From Phanerodontia chrysosporium (Eukaryota > Basidiomycota > Agaricomycetes > Polyporales > Phanerochaetaceae), in the NCBI GenBank assembly GCA_001910725.1, contig MJGA01000002.1, positions 2,046,001-2,110,000 of the forward strand: 64,000 nt of DNA, read 5' to 3'. The first letter of the stretch is position 1. Every line of letters starts with the position of its first letter. The translations under genes and the position numbers were made by a program. The notes beneath the pieces are model-generated. The model was not told the origin of the DNA. It worked only from the letters and a program-made list of their open reading frames with translations, and searched no databases. Positions 23,928 through 35,868 of the stretch are shown here, one piece after another.

Positions 23928-25989
23928 TCATCCGAGTAAACCCTTCACATATCGCAAAAGGTCCCGGCCCTGTGCATGCAAGCTGGCGTCAGATCACTGA
24001 CTGAGCATCAAGAAGTGATACGTACACCTCGAGCTTTCACGCCCTCTACCATGGCGTCCACCTGGTCCAGCTCGGGAACTTCACCATCGATACCGGGATT
24101 AGAGGGTTCGGAAACAGTCCGTGACTCCGCAAGACTTCGAGATCGTCCTAGTCTCTGCTTCTGCGTGGCGCCATGTCGCAAGACCATTGACATGACGGCC
24201 CTCCAGCCCTCAATAGCTTGGCTATTGACATATGCCGGTGAACTAGACTTCAGTGTGTATGGCTCGGTTCGCGCCAGTGGTGTCTGGTGGTGCAAGGTAG
24301 GGGCAACAGGGGGAGAGGGAAGGACTGTGGACTTCACAACATATGGGCAGTACGAGCGATGTTCCTTCAGGACGTCCAGTTGTCTTCTAGGCTGAGAGTT
24401 CGTCTCTCCAGCCAATGACGGGCCAGAAGGCATCGGGACCGTCTCGTCGGTGGCCCGTGGTTGAGGAATAAATGCCCACAACCCGATTCGACGCTGGCAC
24501 AGCGGACAATAGAGCAGGGTGCTGTCTGGTTTCGCCCTGGTGATGGCGGACGCGCTGGCGCTGGCGATACTCATCGTGCTAATACCTCTTACGCTGAGCG
24601 ACGGTCGAGGACTTGATGGCACGGGTGTGGAACTGCGGGATATTGACGTGGCATGACTCAGTTCGAGGGCCGCCCGTCTAGGCGTAGACGGGGCCACAGA
24701 TGCAGACCGCGAGATCGAGGTAGCCTGCGGAACATTTGAAGGGGCTGTCGGCAAGGCTATAGTCCATCCGAAAAGTGCGGTTAAGATTGCAGTTTCGGAT
24801 GGCTCAGGCGACTCGTCGATCTCCATGTGATCTGCACTTGCAGAATCATCATTAGGAAGAATGTCTTTGTGCAGCTTAAAGGAGCGTAGAACACCGAGCA
24901 GAGCCTGCACTTGAGCAGCCGACTGAGGCAAACATATGAGAATCTGCAGCTACATACAAGCAGCCTACTTACGAGTGGGTGCTTGATCTGCACATCCTTG
25001 ACGACGAGATCCAGTTTCGCCGCTCTAGCTTTCAGTTCTCTCGTCATGGCTGACGGAGACTGCAGAGGAACGCGATATATCGAATCTAGCGGACTCTTCA
25101 GTTAAATATTCCCAACAAGAAGCTCCCCACATACCCTCGCATTGTTGAGTCTTCCAGGGGCATCCATCCTTGTGCATTTCAACGAGGTTCGCGCGCATCT
25201 TCTCGACGAGTGCGGCCGCTGTGCATCGACACGGTGTTGGTAAGTTGTCGTCTCACCTTGTGATGCACATACCAGCATCTCTGTTCATTCCGTGGCTATT
25301 CGCGACAACCCAAGATACGCCGCAGATACCGCACACTAGCCTGTCTTTCCCTTCGTTGACCCAGCCACACTTTGCCGCGGCCACTGCATCGATTGCAGCA
25401 GGCTTGTTTGCGTACGTGGTGAGCTTATAGGTAGACAGACGGGAGAGGAAGGACGCTGTTGAGGATGGGCGATATTCCGAAGCGGTAGAGTGGGCGGACA
25501 AGACTGAGAGCGAAGGTGCATGTCCAGGCTTGAATGGTATTGTCTTCCGCGTTTTCGTGGCTGCGCGGTTCAATATGGACACCAAGTGGGGGGCAGTCTT
25601 CGACAAGGTGTCGAGTCGTGATGTTGACGTTGGTCTATGGGGAGACAGCTACACGTCTGCATAGGATTGGAGATCGAGCTTGCGAAACGTACTCCTTCGA
25701 GTCTTTCTTGATGCCATACTTCGCCAACGTCGAGTACAGAGACCGAGAAAGCTTGGTCCGTTTCGAGGGTGGAGGGGTATCAGATAACGCAGATGATCCT
25801 ACTGCCTCGTCCAATCTGTGAATGGCATCCTCAAACTTGCGCTGTGTTCCTAGAGGTTATACCATACCCACAAGCGTGACACGAATGAGAACACACCTTA
25901 AACCCTCTGTCCGTTACAGTACTGCTCTCTTGGCTGACTATATTCGACTCGCTGGATATGCGAGAGCTTTGTGGAGTGAAGGTCGACAT
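23928..25989 (-). CDS. C3HC zinc-finger protein (NIPA/Rsm1-like)
   Basis: Seven exons: 25897-25989, 25693-25841, 25273-25634, 25135-25218, 24973-25049, 24026-24922 and 23928-23969, all in phase, giving 567 residues. The N-terminus has RGFKRKFEDAIHRLDEAV; the C3HC domain reads RLSTYKLTTYANKP, AKCGWVNEGKDRLVCGICGVSWVV and, across two introns, LVEMHKDGCPWKTQQC. A second Cys/His patch (LLYCPLCQRRIGLW, HRSYCPYV) corresponds to the Rsm1 half. The C-terminal GRDLLRYVKGLLG is also family-like. Homologues act at the nuclear pore basket or in mRNA export (S. pombe Rsm1) and in an SCF ligase (animal NIPA). Start chosen at 25989 because it yields a clean GTGTGT-donor intron into the conserved frame. Confidence 0.87.
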
Positions 25990-26684
25990 GAAGGGTCTCG
26001 CAAATGTGGACGTTCAGTGTTGCCCCGTATATACACAGCACGCGTCCAGCTCCTAGGGCGCCTATCACGATGCCGACTCGCTCCTGGCGCCACACGCATG
26101 GCTCGCTGTGCCTGCCTTGCGCTTGTCCGTGTTCTTGCTCACTATCTCATCCAGACGTACTATGTGGTGTATTGTACCCCATATTACAACACAGAGCATA
26201 GCTCTAGCGCAACAGGCATCTCGTCAAGTTGCGTGAGTCCACTGTTGACGGGCCATGGCCATCTCGACAAGAGAGGTTGCAGCCTAGTTCAGCACCCTAA
26301 GCTCGACGTTTTCTGTCGCGGATGACATTCCCTAGCTGTTGAGCTTTTCAATAGAGCCAGGTCTATAAAGCGATGATCATGCACAGTTCAGACCATCAAA
26401 ACCACCTTTCACTGTACGTCCACTGTTACTCGCGATCCTCGGGGAAACACTGACATTTGGTATCTCTCGGCATCTAGCCCTTCCGCTGCGCATACAGTCA
26501 CAAGGGCCGACACGTACTCCGTCTCTACAGCACGCGCGGCTTACGCTACCGTGGGTTGCTGATTACTGAGAGCTACTGCTCCGAGTAATGGCCAGCAATT
26601 GCACGAGAGCGGGCATAGCTCACCGAGTCTTATGTGCATATATTACTCGGTGAAAGACATGGTAGACGTGGACATTCGTTGAAC
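25990..26684. promoter_or_regulatory. intergenic with TATA element upstream of the CBM1 gene
   Basis: No gene is supported in about 700 bases. A TATAAAG sequence at 26363-26369 with good AT context is the best core promoter, but it lies some 315 bases before the CBM1 start, so a spliced or long leader would be needed. Frames of 65-167 codons here lack family features. Confidence 0.35.
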
Positions 26685-27110
26685 ATGTTTGGGCTTCTCG
26701 CTCTCGCGTTGGCGGCCTCTGTCGCTGCGGGTGTTGCCAACCCTAGTGCTTCAACGATCGTCCCTTCTACGACAAGTGAACCCTCCGCACCTAGCCCCAC
26801 CTTCACCGGTGTGCCCGAGGTGAATAGTATCTCACTTACTCTGAAGAGCTTCACTTATAGCTCTCTTCGACAGTATCATCAGTGTGGAGGTGCGCAAATG
26901 TCTCGCGGCTGTTACTAATGTTGTCGGAGCATAATATTATGGAAGGGATCGGCTATACAGGCCCGACGGTGTGTGCGGCTGGTCTGGAATGCATAGTATT
27001 GAACCCGGTCAGTCGGTTCTTTCGGTTGTTCTATGGAGTCTGACCTGAAAAACCACCTCTAGTATTTCTCCCAATGCCACCCGCCTGGCTGGGTGCCAGG
27101 TGACGACTAG
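26685..27110 (+). CDS. small secreted protein with a CBM1 cellulose-binding domain only
   Basis: Exons 26685-26819, 26874-26889, 26946-27007 and 27063-27110 encode 86 residues. A signal peptide (MFGLLALALAASVAAGVA) precedes a Ser/Thr/Pro-rich linker of about 25 residues and a C-terminal CBM1 module: YHQCGG, IGYTGPTVCAAGLECIVLNP, YFSQCHPPG. All four cysteines and the terminal aromatic residue (Tyr) of the cellulose-binding face are present; the first aromatic is Tyr. No catalytic domain is attached, so it is either an expansin-like helper, an adhesion or cell-surface protein, or a fragment of a lost glycoside hydrolase. The second exon has only 16 bases. Expected location: extracellular. Confidence 0.85.
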
Positions 27111-27338
27111 CCTGTGCGCACAGGCAATCGAGAGCCTGATGGGTATTAATAACACGTGTGCATTGTTCACAACGATTCGCTCGCTTCCAGTATGCATATG
27201 GCATGTTCATACGTGAACAGAATAGCAGTCTACTCGTCGTATTCCACAATCGAGAACTAGTAATACTATTGCCTTCACTACTTCAATATGACGAGCTCTA
27301 CGTGGACCTCTTCCTAGCCCCTCCAAATCAGCTACTGC

Positions 27339-30300
27339 TCACGGCATGAGCACACGTTGTACGCGTCTCAGACGTTCCTTGACATCCAATCCTTTCAAAA
27401 TTCCCACAATGACCCGCGCGCCCTCGGCATCTCCTCGCAAATATAGCGCCTTGATGAACATCTTGTACAACGGCCGCACGTGGATCGAATACGAGATGGG
27501 CGACGTGACCTCTGGCATTTGGAACTGGTCAGGGCTCTCGGACTGTGTCCTGAAAGGCCCAACGTTCGGGGGAAGGAATCGCCTGCTGGGTAGCCGCTGC
27601 GAATCATGCGATTGAAGAGGGCGCGTACTGCTTGACTGTCCACGGCCGTGGTCCAATGGAGGATCGCTTTGAGGAGAATATTGACCGTGACCCGGTCCGG
27701 TACAAAGCCTTGTTCGTCACGTAGCTTCTTGAAGACCTCGAGTACGCGACGTACTCGTCGCGCTTGTCGCTTTCCTCGGTGAGCAAAGTTGGCGTGGATA
27801 ATAGAGTTGCCAATCGCGGTGCGGTTTCGTTCGACCACTTGATTCGCCACAGTTAGATACGATATCTTCGAGGCTGGTAACCGCTGGGACAGGAACTTCG
27901 AGAGAAGGTTAACCTCGGCAGCAGACTGGACAGCCGCCCACAAGGCACCAGTCTTCGGCGGTCGAGAAGTCTTCTTCAATCCGTTGCGGAGTAGACGCAG
28001 GGCGCGGGCGGAAAATGTTCCTTGCCCGGCTGGAGGCCACGGATGTCTTAACATGGATGCTGCAGTCTTGTACGCTCCGGTGCGAACAAGCTCCAGCAGG
28101 AAGACACGCTGCGTATCCACATTCACGAGTCTTCCTCGGATCAGCAGGCGGAGCGCTATTCGTGGCTGGCGCTGCCAAACCAACTCTTTCGCAGCAATGG
28201 TCAGGAACCGCGCTGAGAAGAACGTCGGCCAGAACCTCTGTATACTCGCGACAAGGTGAGGAAGCCAGGGAAGACGGCGCACCATGAGGGCGGCCAAGAG
28301 ACTCTCCTCGAAGCCTTTCGGAGGTTCAGCAGGGGCCCGAGTAGTCCGAACTAGTGCGCTAACAAACTCCGCAAGGGGTCTTGGCGTGTCGAGTTCCCGC
28401 GATGGATCCACTGCGCATTGAAGGAGAACGGTCAGAACGTCCAGTTTGTGCTCAATCTGAAGTGAGGGATCTTCGGCGTAGCGGATGGCGTCCAACAGAT
28501 TTCCGCGCGCAGCAACACGAACGGCGAGTTCGCGTATGACCTTGGAGTCGAGAATGGTGTGAGACTGCCGCGCCCAGGCATACACCTTCATACTTAGCGC
28601 GATATCAGTTGCAAGGAGCTGTAGGAGGACATCCTGAACGACGAGGGAACGGGACGCAGGGCGTAGGTAGGGAAGGACCACCATGAAAATATGCCGGATA
28701 TCGTGGCCATGGGCGATGGTAGTGGTGCAATATTCCACGGCGACTTCGCGAGCTCCGAAGAAACTGTGCGCTTTCAAAAAGGGCCATGAATTCTCCACAA
28801 ATGTGAGGTGTCCAGTGCGTCTAGCAATCCCTAGAAATGACGCGGTGATGGCACTGGCGACGGGTGAAAATATTTGGGGCTCCTTGGATTGCGCAGCCGT
28901 CCATTTGTACCACAGCGCTGAGAGTACACGGCGTACCACATCAAATTCGGCGGCGTCTCGACTGTCATAGGGATCCATTGTAGTCTTCGCCTGGAGGGCA
29001 TTTTCCACCCGAGACAAAATGCACATCGCTCTCCAGCTCCACGACCCGTCAGAGTGAAGGTCCAAGTCAAGGTCCTCCATACCTGTCAGCGAATACCTCC
29101 TGGAATTGGCGAGGAACAACAACTGCGTCCATACGACGTCGACGGATCGGTCATGAGACGGGTCCAGCGAGAGCTCCGAAGTGATCGCTTCCAAGGACCA
29201 ACGCAGAAGATCTGGATGGGCGCCGACAACGGGACTCGGTAGCACCGCATTGCACGCGACAGCGCTGGTGATAGAGTCGACCAATTTGTCTACGGTGATG
29301 TAGAGGGTATCATCTGAGGGAACGAGGGTATCGGGAGAAGGTCGTTGAGCGGCACGAGCCAATGCGCTGTGAGCTCGTGAAGATAGCGATCTGAGAATCT
29401 TCATCTTCAGGTCTGGGGAGACAATGCGTGAGGCTACCACGATTAATCGCCATAGGTAGTCGAGCATTCTCGTGTTGATATACGGCAGCCGATCCATGAT
29501 GTCGCAAGTCGCGTAAACAGCTTCACTCACGCACTCAGGGAAGTGCAGAAGAGCTTCGAGGTATGGCAGGTGCAAAAGAGGGTGGAATGGGCTGGACCGG
29601 ATGGAAAGATAGTGGCGCCGGGCACCCTGGAAGGCACGCATCGTCTTCGTGGAGAATTCTACGCGAGCAAAATGAGATACAGACATGGCTGACGGGAAGC
29701 AGCTACTGACCGCGAGTTGCGCCAGGACGATCTGTTTCCTTCATCTCATTCAGTTTCGCATGCATCCCATAGAAGTGATCACTCCGGTCTAGCGTACGCA
29801 GGAGGCGATGTTTCTCAGCGACCAGTTCGCCGACCAGAGACCAGTAAGAGCGACAGGGCTGCGCTTTGCTCGGGATATGGACAGCCAACGGATGCGAGTA
29901 AATAGATTGGTAAGGTCCTTCGGTGGAAGATAGTGAGAGGGTGCCGAACAGGCTGATCAAAGCACTGAATTCTGACGCGGTGAGATCTTGCAGCAGCGTG
30001 TAGGCCTTAGCTGAACGGTACATTGAGCGAATCGTATTAGCAGTGTATACAGTTGGATTAGATCGGGTGAGGTTGTCGGGTGACAGTAGTGCCTTCAACG
30101 CCTGGACAGCAGAGGTACCCGACGAGGTCGATTCGGAACTCGAGGAGGTTGCCGGACGTCCTGGAACAGCAAGATAGTGCGGAGACTGGGAGATGAACTC
30201 CGGAGTTGGGGGTTGTGCAGAGTCGCCGTTAGATGGGAGACAGACGTCCGACGAGCCTAGGGAGCTGCCACGACCGAGACTAGGGTTGTCGCGTCTGGTA

Positions 30301-30542
30301 TGTCCTACATACTGGCCGATCTTGCCTTCGCGGGATGATACAGTACAGTCCACGTTGTTGTACAGAGACCGGGGACTTTCAAGAGCTAGCTTGTTCGTGA
30401 GATGCGTGGAACATGGCGCACTGTACCACGAATCAGCATACACTACAAGCACTTGGAATTCGCACACGACTGACCGTATGTTGAACGAGGCGCAGCCCCG
30501 CCCGCCCATCGCACGGACGGCTGGCAGACCCCATCGCAACAT
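27339..30542 (-). CDS. large pentatricopeptide-repeat protein, probably mitochondrial
   Basis: Exons 30475-30542, 29711-30420 and 27339-29658. The N-terminus (MLRWGLPAVRAMGGRGCASFNIR) is basic and lacks acidic residues, fitting an organelle presequence. The body is a long all-helical repeat protein; the C-terminal part shows recognisable PPR units such as VPDRVTVNILLKAILHW...AVRALFNRMIRSG and PLYKMFIKALYLRGDAEGARVIVGILK. PPR proteins bind organelle RNA and steer processing, stability or translation. A frame break at the CCCCC run near 27570 is repaired by adding one base, giving 1032 residues; the joined length is then a multiple of three. Divergent from RPP0. Confidence 0.75.
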
Positions 30543-31141
30543 TCCATTGCATGAACGGCTTCTGAACAGAGTGCGGTGCTCGCGGTTCGTGCGCTGCGCG
30601 CTTCACCTCAGGCAGTCGGGAAAAGACGTGGCGCGTCCCACGCAGGCGAGTGACAGACGGTATCCAAGACCGCGCAACAAGACTCAGACACACAACGTGC
30701 AGACTGCAGAGATGTGTTCGGCGCGTCGCCCGGTGGCGAGGAGGTTGGGGGCGGCGCCGACGTCGCGTGCGCACGCGCCGGCGAGCTCCCGGGACGATAA
30801 GGGAACCCCGGCAAATTCCGAGGCACGTGCGAACTCAATTTTTGGTACTATACGCCACCGTTTGCCGCCAGGACCGAAGCAATTTCGACGCCGAGAGGGC
30901 TCAACCCGTTCACCGCCAAACGAACAGTCGCCTTGAAAAATCCTTTGGCACCACAGGTGGGTGAGTGCGCTGCCGTGCTCACCGTGCTGTCGAGGAATAA
31001 ATTGCTGAATAAACTGCAGAGGTCAATTGGGAGGCACTGAATCAACTTACGACACACCACACCAAGCAACACTTGTGAGTCTTCCGTTAGGCTCTCGCGA
31101 CATGCCAGGGCCTTACGCTTGGGTGCAGACAGTAAAACACA
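30543..31141. promoter_or_regulatory. divergent promoter region PPR/RPP0
   Basis: About 600 bases lie between the PPR start (minus) and the RPP0 start (plus). Frames here are shadows of GC-rich sequence. An AT-rich stretch with AATAAATTGCTGAATAAA lies near 30995-31013, about 130 bases before the RPP0 start. Confidence 0.4.
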
Positions 31142-32361
31142 ATGGGTGCCACTCGTGCGCAGAAGGAGCTCTACTTCCAGAAGCTCAAGGAGCTTATTGC
31201 GAAGCACCGTGAGTGCTGCACGCCTGACAATGACAGAAACCGGACTGAACGCGTCCTCGGCTAGCTTCCATCTTCGTCGTCAACGTCGACAATGTCGGTT
31301 CCAACCAGATGCACCAGATCCGTGTTGCTCTCCGTGGCAAGGGTGTTGTCGTCATGGGCAAGAACACCATGGTCCGCCGTGCCCTCCGTTCCATCCTCAC
31401 CGAGTACCCCCAGTTCGAGAAGCTCCTCCCTCACGTCAAGGGTAACATCGGTTTCGTTTTCACCTCCTCCGACCTCAAGGAGGTTCGTGACCTGATCACC
31501 GCCAACAAGGTCGCTGCCCCTGCTCGTGCTGGTGCCCTCGCTCCTCTTGATGTCACCATCCCTGCTGGTAACACCGGTATGGAGCCCGGCAAGACCTCCT
31601 TCTTCCAGGCTCTCGGTATCCCGACCAAGATTGCCCGTGGTACCATTGAAATCGTCTCCGACGTTCAGGTCGTCACCGCTGGCACTCGCGTCGGTGCCTC
31701 TGAGGCTACCCTGCTGAACTTGCTCAACATCTCTCCGTTCACCTACGGTATGACTGTTGTGCAGATTTTCGACAACGGCAACGTCTTCTCCCCCAGCGTT
31801 CTCGATGTTTCCGAGAAGGAGCTCCTTGACCGCTTCACCTCTGGTATCACCACCATTGCCGCGATCTCGCTCGCCATCAACTACCCCACCATCGTCTCCG
31901 TCATGCACTCTCTTGTCAACGCCTACAAGAACCTGCTCGCGGTCTCGATCGCCACCGACTACACCTTCGAGGGCTCGGAGAAGGTGAGCCTTCCGTCCTC
32001 CTATACAAATGTGGTCCTACGATGTTTCAACCAATCACACACTGAAAATACTGAGCGTCTCAAGGACGCGTGCTGTAATATTCTTTATTCTCTGACGGAT
32101 TCGACTCTGGCTCTTGTTCACATAAACCTGTATCCGCTGACATGTTCTCCTATAGGTCAAGGAGTACCTTGCCAACCCCGAGGCCTTCGCGGTTGCGGCT
32201 GCCCCCGCTGCCGACGCCGCCCCTGCTGCGGCTGCCGCTCCCGCTGCCGAGGAGAAGAAGGAAGAGGAGGAAGAGGAGGACGACGACATGGTATGTTTAC
32301 GATGTCCGTATGAACATACAATCGCTCATTGGATCTCTAGGGCTTCGGTCTCTTCGACTAA
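31142..32361 (+). CDS. RPP0: 60S acidic ribosomal protein P0 (uL10)
   Basis: Exons 31142-31208, 31265-31983, 32156-32290 and 32341-32361 encode 313 residues. The protein starts [19 protein letters not shown], continues [22 protein letters not shown] and [12 protein letters not shown] (rRNA-binding uL10 domain) and ends in an Ala-rich hinge and the EEDDDMGFGLFD tail that binds elongation factors. P0 anchors the P1/P2 stalk of the large ribosomal subunit. Codon use is strongly biased to C-ending codons, as expected for a highly expressed gene. The third intron (31984-32155, 172 bases) is three times the local norm and carries a perfect 5-bp hairpin at 32055-32069. The last exon has only 21 bases. 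Confidence 0.97.
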
Positions 32362-32584
32362 GTTCGATCTCTCTCCCATACCACTCGTACCTCATCGTTC
32401 GTGTAATGCTTTGTATTCTAACGCGAACGTCATGCATGACTGTACTCTTAACCTGACTCGTGTGATGCGTGAAGGATCGGTTATGCTGCTTTGGATCGCA
32501 GACTAAGTCAACGTGGTTGTGGCAGGGGCAGCTGAATCGCACGGCCATTTCGCATCACAGGTAGCACATATATTGACATGTTAT

Positions 32585-33375
32585 CTATATGCTTTCTGAA
32601 CGCTCTATACGTGAACACGCTTGACTGAGCTCCAGCTCGTCTCCAGTCCAGGTGACGTAGTCTTCACCGCTCGTGAATAGTGCTCCAGAGCTGACGTCGC
32701 TAAAGTCGCGTACGAGTTCTGGCGGCGCAGCTTGAGACTCTCCGGCAGGAAGGCCCATCGACGAGCCGCCAACGGGGCTGAACTTCGGCGCAGATATCGT
32801 TTCGTCGTATTGGACTGAACGGTGCGGCCTTGTGTGCATTTCACGCAGGTCAAGAAGGAAGCGAGAGAGAAGAATGGACGAGATCCTGGAGTGAGTGATT
32901 GGTCAGCATCTCGACCTGGCGGATACACATCAGGATCGAGGTGACGTACAAGAGAGCGTAGTTGTTCAGTACGAGGCTGTATACACCCTTTGCACCGTGG
33001 CGGTTAGAGACTGGACGTGGATAGACGAAAGCATAACCGAGTTCACGAACCTGAGGGAGCTGTAGTGCACATTGCCTGTCAAAATGGGTTCATAACGCAA
33101 ACGCCACATTGAAGTACGCACGTAATAGAGGATGATGACGACCACCTGCACGGCGGCGACGGTGCTAAACAAATATGTTATGCTACTTCCGGTGCACCAG
33201 ACAGTCCTGAGGCTTACAAGAAGTATATTAGGCCTGGCTGATGTCAGCTGCGAGCACTGGAATATCAGTGAGACCCGCGTACCTTGGTTGACGATCAACG
33301 TCAGTAGACCGTGGTCTGTAAATATCTCTATCCCTCCGTGCCGAACGAGGATTATAGTCTTATAAGCGAGTACGG
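32585..33375 (-). CDS. 3' half of a DUF6533 membrane-protein gene split by a transposon
   Basis: Exons 33283-33375, 33218-33233 (16 bases), 33122-33164, 32950-32987 and 32585-32885 join in phase. They encode AVLAYKTIILVRHGG, GLIYF, TVAAVQVVVIILYY (a membrane helix), GVYSLVLNNYALL and ISSILLSRFLLDLRE followed by a cytosolic tail. This is the C-terminal half of the DUF6533 layout (kinase-free seven-helix-like basidiomycete membrane proteins of unknown role). There is no N-terminal half here; the matching 5' part lies at 47698-48500, on the far side of the Plavaka element, and ends in the same codon phase. The intron 32988-33121 is longish and may hide another small exon. Confidence 0.6.
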
Positions 33376-33404
33376 CTGTGTAAGTATTCAGTACAACATA
33401 TCCA

Positions 33405-33416
33405 CATCAGGAAAAG
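33405..33416 (+). repeat. left terminal inverted repeat candidate of the Plavaka element
   Basis: CATCAGGAAAAG here is the exact reverse complement of 47659-47670. The match falls at the predicted insertion point in the host intron, which makes chance unlikely. Beyond the 12 bases similarity fades on both sides. Confidence 0.6.
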
Positions 33417-33443
33417 CTGACGAGGGTTTGTAGTGCTCTGTAT

Positions 33444-33530
33444 ACTCGGTAGCACAGGTAGGCCCATTGCAAGGTACCCCATTGGGTAGCAGTCAGTAGC
33501 TTCCTCTCAATCCTCGTAGCATGAGGTAGC
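33444..33530 (+). repeat. left subterminal GTAGC motif array
   Basis: GTAGC occurs at 33449-33453, 33486-33490, 33496-33500, 33516-33520 and 33526-33530, the last four spaced 10, 20 and 10 bases. The reverse motif is clustered near the right end. Phased short motifs near the termini are typical of transposase-binding sites. Confidence 0.5.
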
Positions 33531-33620
33531 TCCACAATGATCACTCAGTAATCAAGGTAGTGCTTCGTAAGCATGGAAGGCGACTACTGCGAACTAGCAT
33601 TTTGAGTTGTAGCAGGTTTG

Positions 33621-33680
33621 TATCGAGTGTTATCGAGTGTTATCGAGCGGTATCGAGCGTTATCGAGCGTTATCGACGGG
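33621..33680 (+). repeat. 10-base tandem repeat, six copies
   Basis: Six consecutive decamers of the form TATCGAGYGT (last copy degenerate, TATCGACGGG) lie inside the transposon, between the left end and the DUF6532 stop. One unit per helical turn places every copy on the same DNA face. Confidence 0.9.
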
Positions 33681-33768
33681 TATTAAGGCAGAAATCTAGT
33701 ATTAAATCGGTATACACTTCGTCGAACACATTGCGGAACGATAACGATTACTGTAATAACGCGAACGA

Positions 33769-35868
33769 CTATTCTTGCACCGTAGGTGCGCGAGAGTCCG
33801 CCTCGAGTCGTGCCTGCTCGCGTGCATGGCGCCTTGCCACAAGTTCGGCGCGGGCACGGTCCTCAGCTCCCCGGGAGAAGCGAGCAATGGCGTTTCCAGT
33901 TGGTTGGACTTCACTCAGTTTCCTAGCGTTCACGTTCACGTCAGTCATTCATCTCAAGAGGAACAAAGGCGAGAATGACGTACAGGACTGCATTGAAGAT
34001 GTCCCTGCGCACCTCTCGAGTCTCATCGGGATCAAGAGTAGACCAGTGCTTAGCCCAGTCGAGATGGTTGGTATAGTGCCGGGAGTATTCACTCTCCGAG
34101 AACTCGATGGAGCCATCTAGCCGGCCTTCTCGGTAACTATCGAGGTGGAAACGGACCTATGAATGTCCTTTGGGGTGAGAAGCACGAAAGGGAGAGATAG
34201 ACGAGCACGTACTATCGTGAACAACAGTGCGAGAGTCGGGAGCGGGATGGGATTCAGTTGGTCTTGATGAAGAGATCCGACATCGCGGGAATTGCGAAAT
34301 AGCTGGTCACGGAGAGCTACTGTGAACATCTCGTGTTCGCCATAGCCGCTGATGTGTTCGTCATCTTGCCAGTCCTGCGAGACGACTACGTCAGATATAT
34401 GCTTGTATCTGCGGTTACGACAGACCTTGTGGCAATAACGTGGCGGAGAGCCTTCAGTGAGTTGCCGAACGGCAGCTCGATTCCGTTCGACAGCGGCTGC
34501 GTCAGGATTTTCGGCGATCTTGAAGGTATCGGGCACACGAGCACGTAGCTTGTCCTTCAAATGACCACGGAATGCTGATCCATAGCCCATGATCTAGGAA
34601 GATAAGTCAGTGACGTGGTGTAAATGATAAGGGCCAAAGCTGACTCACAATACCGGTAATTCGGTAGGAGTCATCTGGACGGTATCGCTTCTGGTGCTCA
34701 CTACAGACGGACGACCACGCATCCTCTGCCCAGAGCTTCTGTTGATCCGCTGACGGAAAGGCGTTGATGGTGACGAGCTTGAGGCAGTAGAGGTTGATTG
34801 CCTTCGAGATAAACTTCTTGAACCATTTCTCGTAGTCGCCTTGTTTTGCACGCACGGATCCAGAGGGCATCTTGCCGTTGATGTACGGAACAGTGTCGAA
34901 AGGCCGTTCAAGTGTAGAGGCATAGGGTAGTTCGGCGTGACGTGGGCGTTTGTGAGCTGAAGCCTGAGTTTCGGAATCAGCAGAAGGTGACCTCGGACGG
35001 CCTGAGCAATGGCGACCTGCTACGGATTGGGTAGTCACGTTGTTTTGTAAGCTAATATACTTCATCGTGGCATGTAAACCTTACCTGCACAGCTACTACG
35101 TCCGGGGCTTTGACTTCCTGGTGTTAGACTGTCCGGCAGAGGGCTTGTTGAGCTCGAAGACCGAAACAACGGTGACTCGGCGTGGATGGTACGAGAGGGG
35201 CTGAATGGCTGAATAGGAGGCGATGGTGTGCAAGGTTGACTGTCGGGAAAGAATAGAGAGTCAGCAGAGGGGTCGTGCCCTCCGACCTCCTCAGATGAGA
35301 TGGTCACCGTGGCCTGGGGTGTATCACGGTCACACGAGCTGCCTCGACCATCTTGTACAGTCATGGTCGTACTGCCTTCGTGGAAGGGACTTGCGTGAGG
35401 GATCAGATCACCCCGCCGAGCCATGATCCTCTTCTGTACTGGCGCAGGAGTTGCCCGTGCGGTCTCTCCAAGGCTGCGAAACTGCCGAGGAATGGTTAGT
35501 CTAGGATTGCATGCTACATCGAAATTACATGCCGCTGGGTGACCAGAGACTGCGTCGAGATCCGTGTCTTCGGATTCCACGTCGTTGTCTTCGATCGGTG
35601 AGTTTTCGTCCTCCGACTCGGCCTCCCGTTGCTTCGCCTTGTTGAGCAGCTTGTTAAGCTCCTCTCGCGTTTTCGTTGCCTCTGCGAGACGCTTTTTCAG
35701 CTCTTTCGTCAAATTGTCGTGCTCTGGTCGCATGCAAGCATCATATATCAGTATAATAGATTCAGACTGAACGGTGAGATTACCTGTCTCTGCAGCTTTC
35801 GTTGTTTTCTTCTTCTTCCGACCTGATGTTCTGCGGCTCTTGGTGGACGGTTTGGATGTCTTGCTATT
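33769..35868 (-). pseudogene. DUF6532 gene, main part (exon 1 split by the retrotransposon)
   Basis: Exons 35784-35868 (rest of exon 1), 35529-35723, 35086-35481, 34649-35016, 34213-34593, 33984-34156 and 33769-33922. The N-terminal half is basic, then Ser/Pro-rich and disordered; the C-terminal half is the DUF6532 domain: YEKWFKKFISKAINLYCLKLV, AFPSADQQKLWAEDAWSS, GYGSAFRGHLKDKLRARV and a tail ending APTVQE. DUF6532 is a large Agaricomycete family of unknown function. Together with 43969-44072 the exons add to 616 codons with no stop or frame break, so the only damage is the insertion. The interrupted promoter side now reads retroelement LTR. Confidence 0.8.
35864..35868. repeat. target-site duplication, left copy
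   Basis: CTATT directly precedes the left LTR and is repeated directly after the right LTR at 43969-43973. Five bases is the usual Ty3/gypsy duplication size. Confidence 0.9.

Noticed and set aside
26057..26325. exon of a second gene upstream of CBM1
   Set aside because: The frame is not supported by splice sites or similarity; composition matches non-coding flank.
31261..31908. 215-codon minus-strand ORF
   Set aside because: Antisense of RPP0, produced by its strong C-ending codon bias.
31984..32155. C/D-box snoRNA in the RPP0 intron
   Set aside because: CTGA words are present but no good C box (RTGATGA) nor a closing stem; kept only as a weak finding.
33621..33680. CRISPR-like repeat array
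   Set aside because: Units are directly adjacent without spacers and lie in a eukaryotic transposon; it is a minisatellite.
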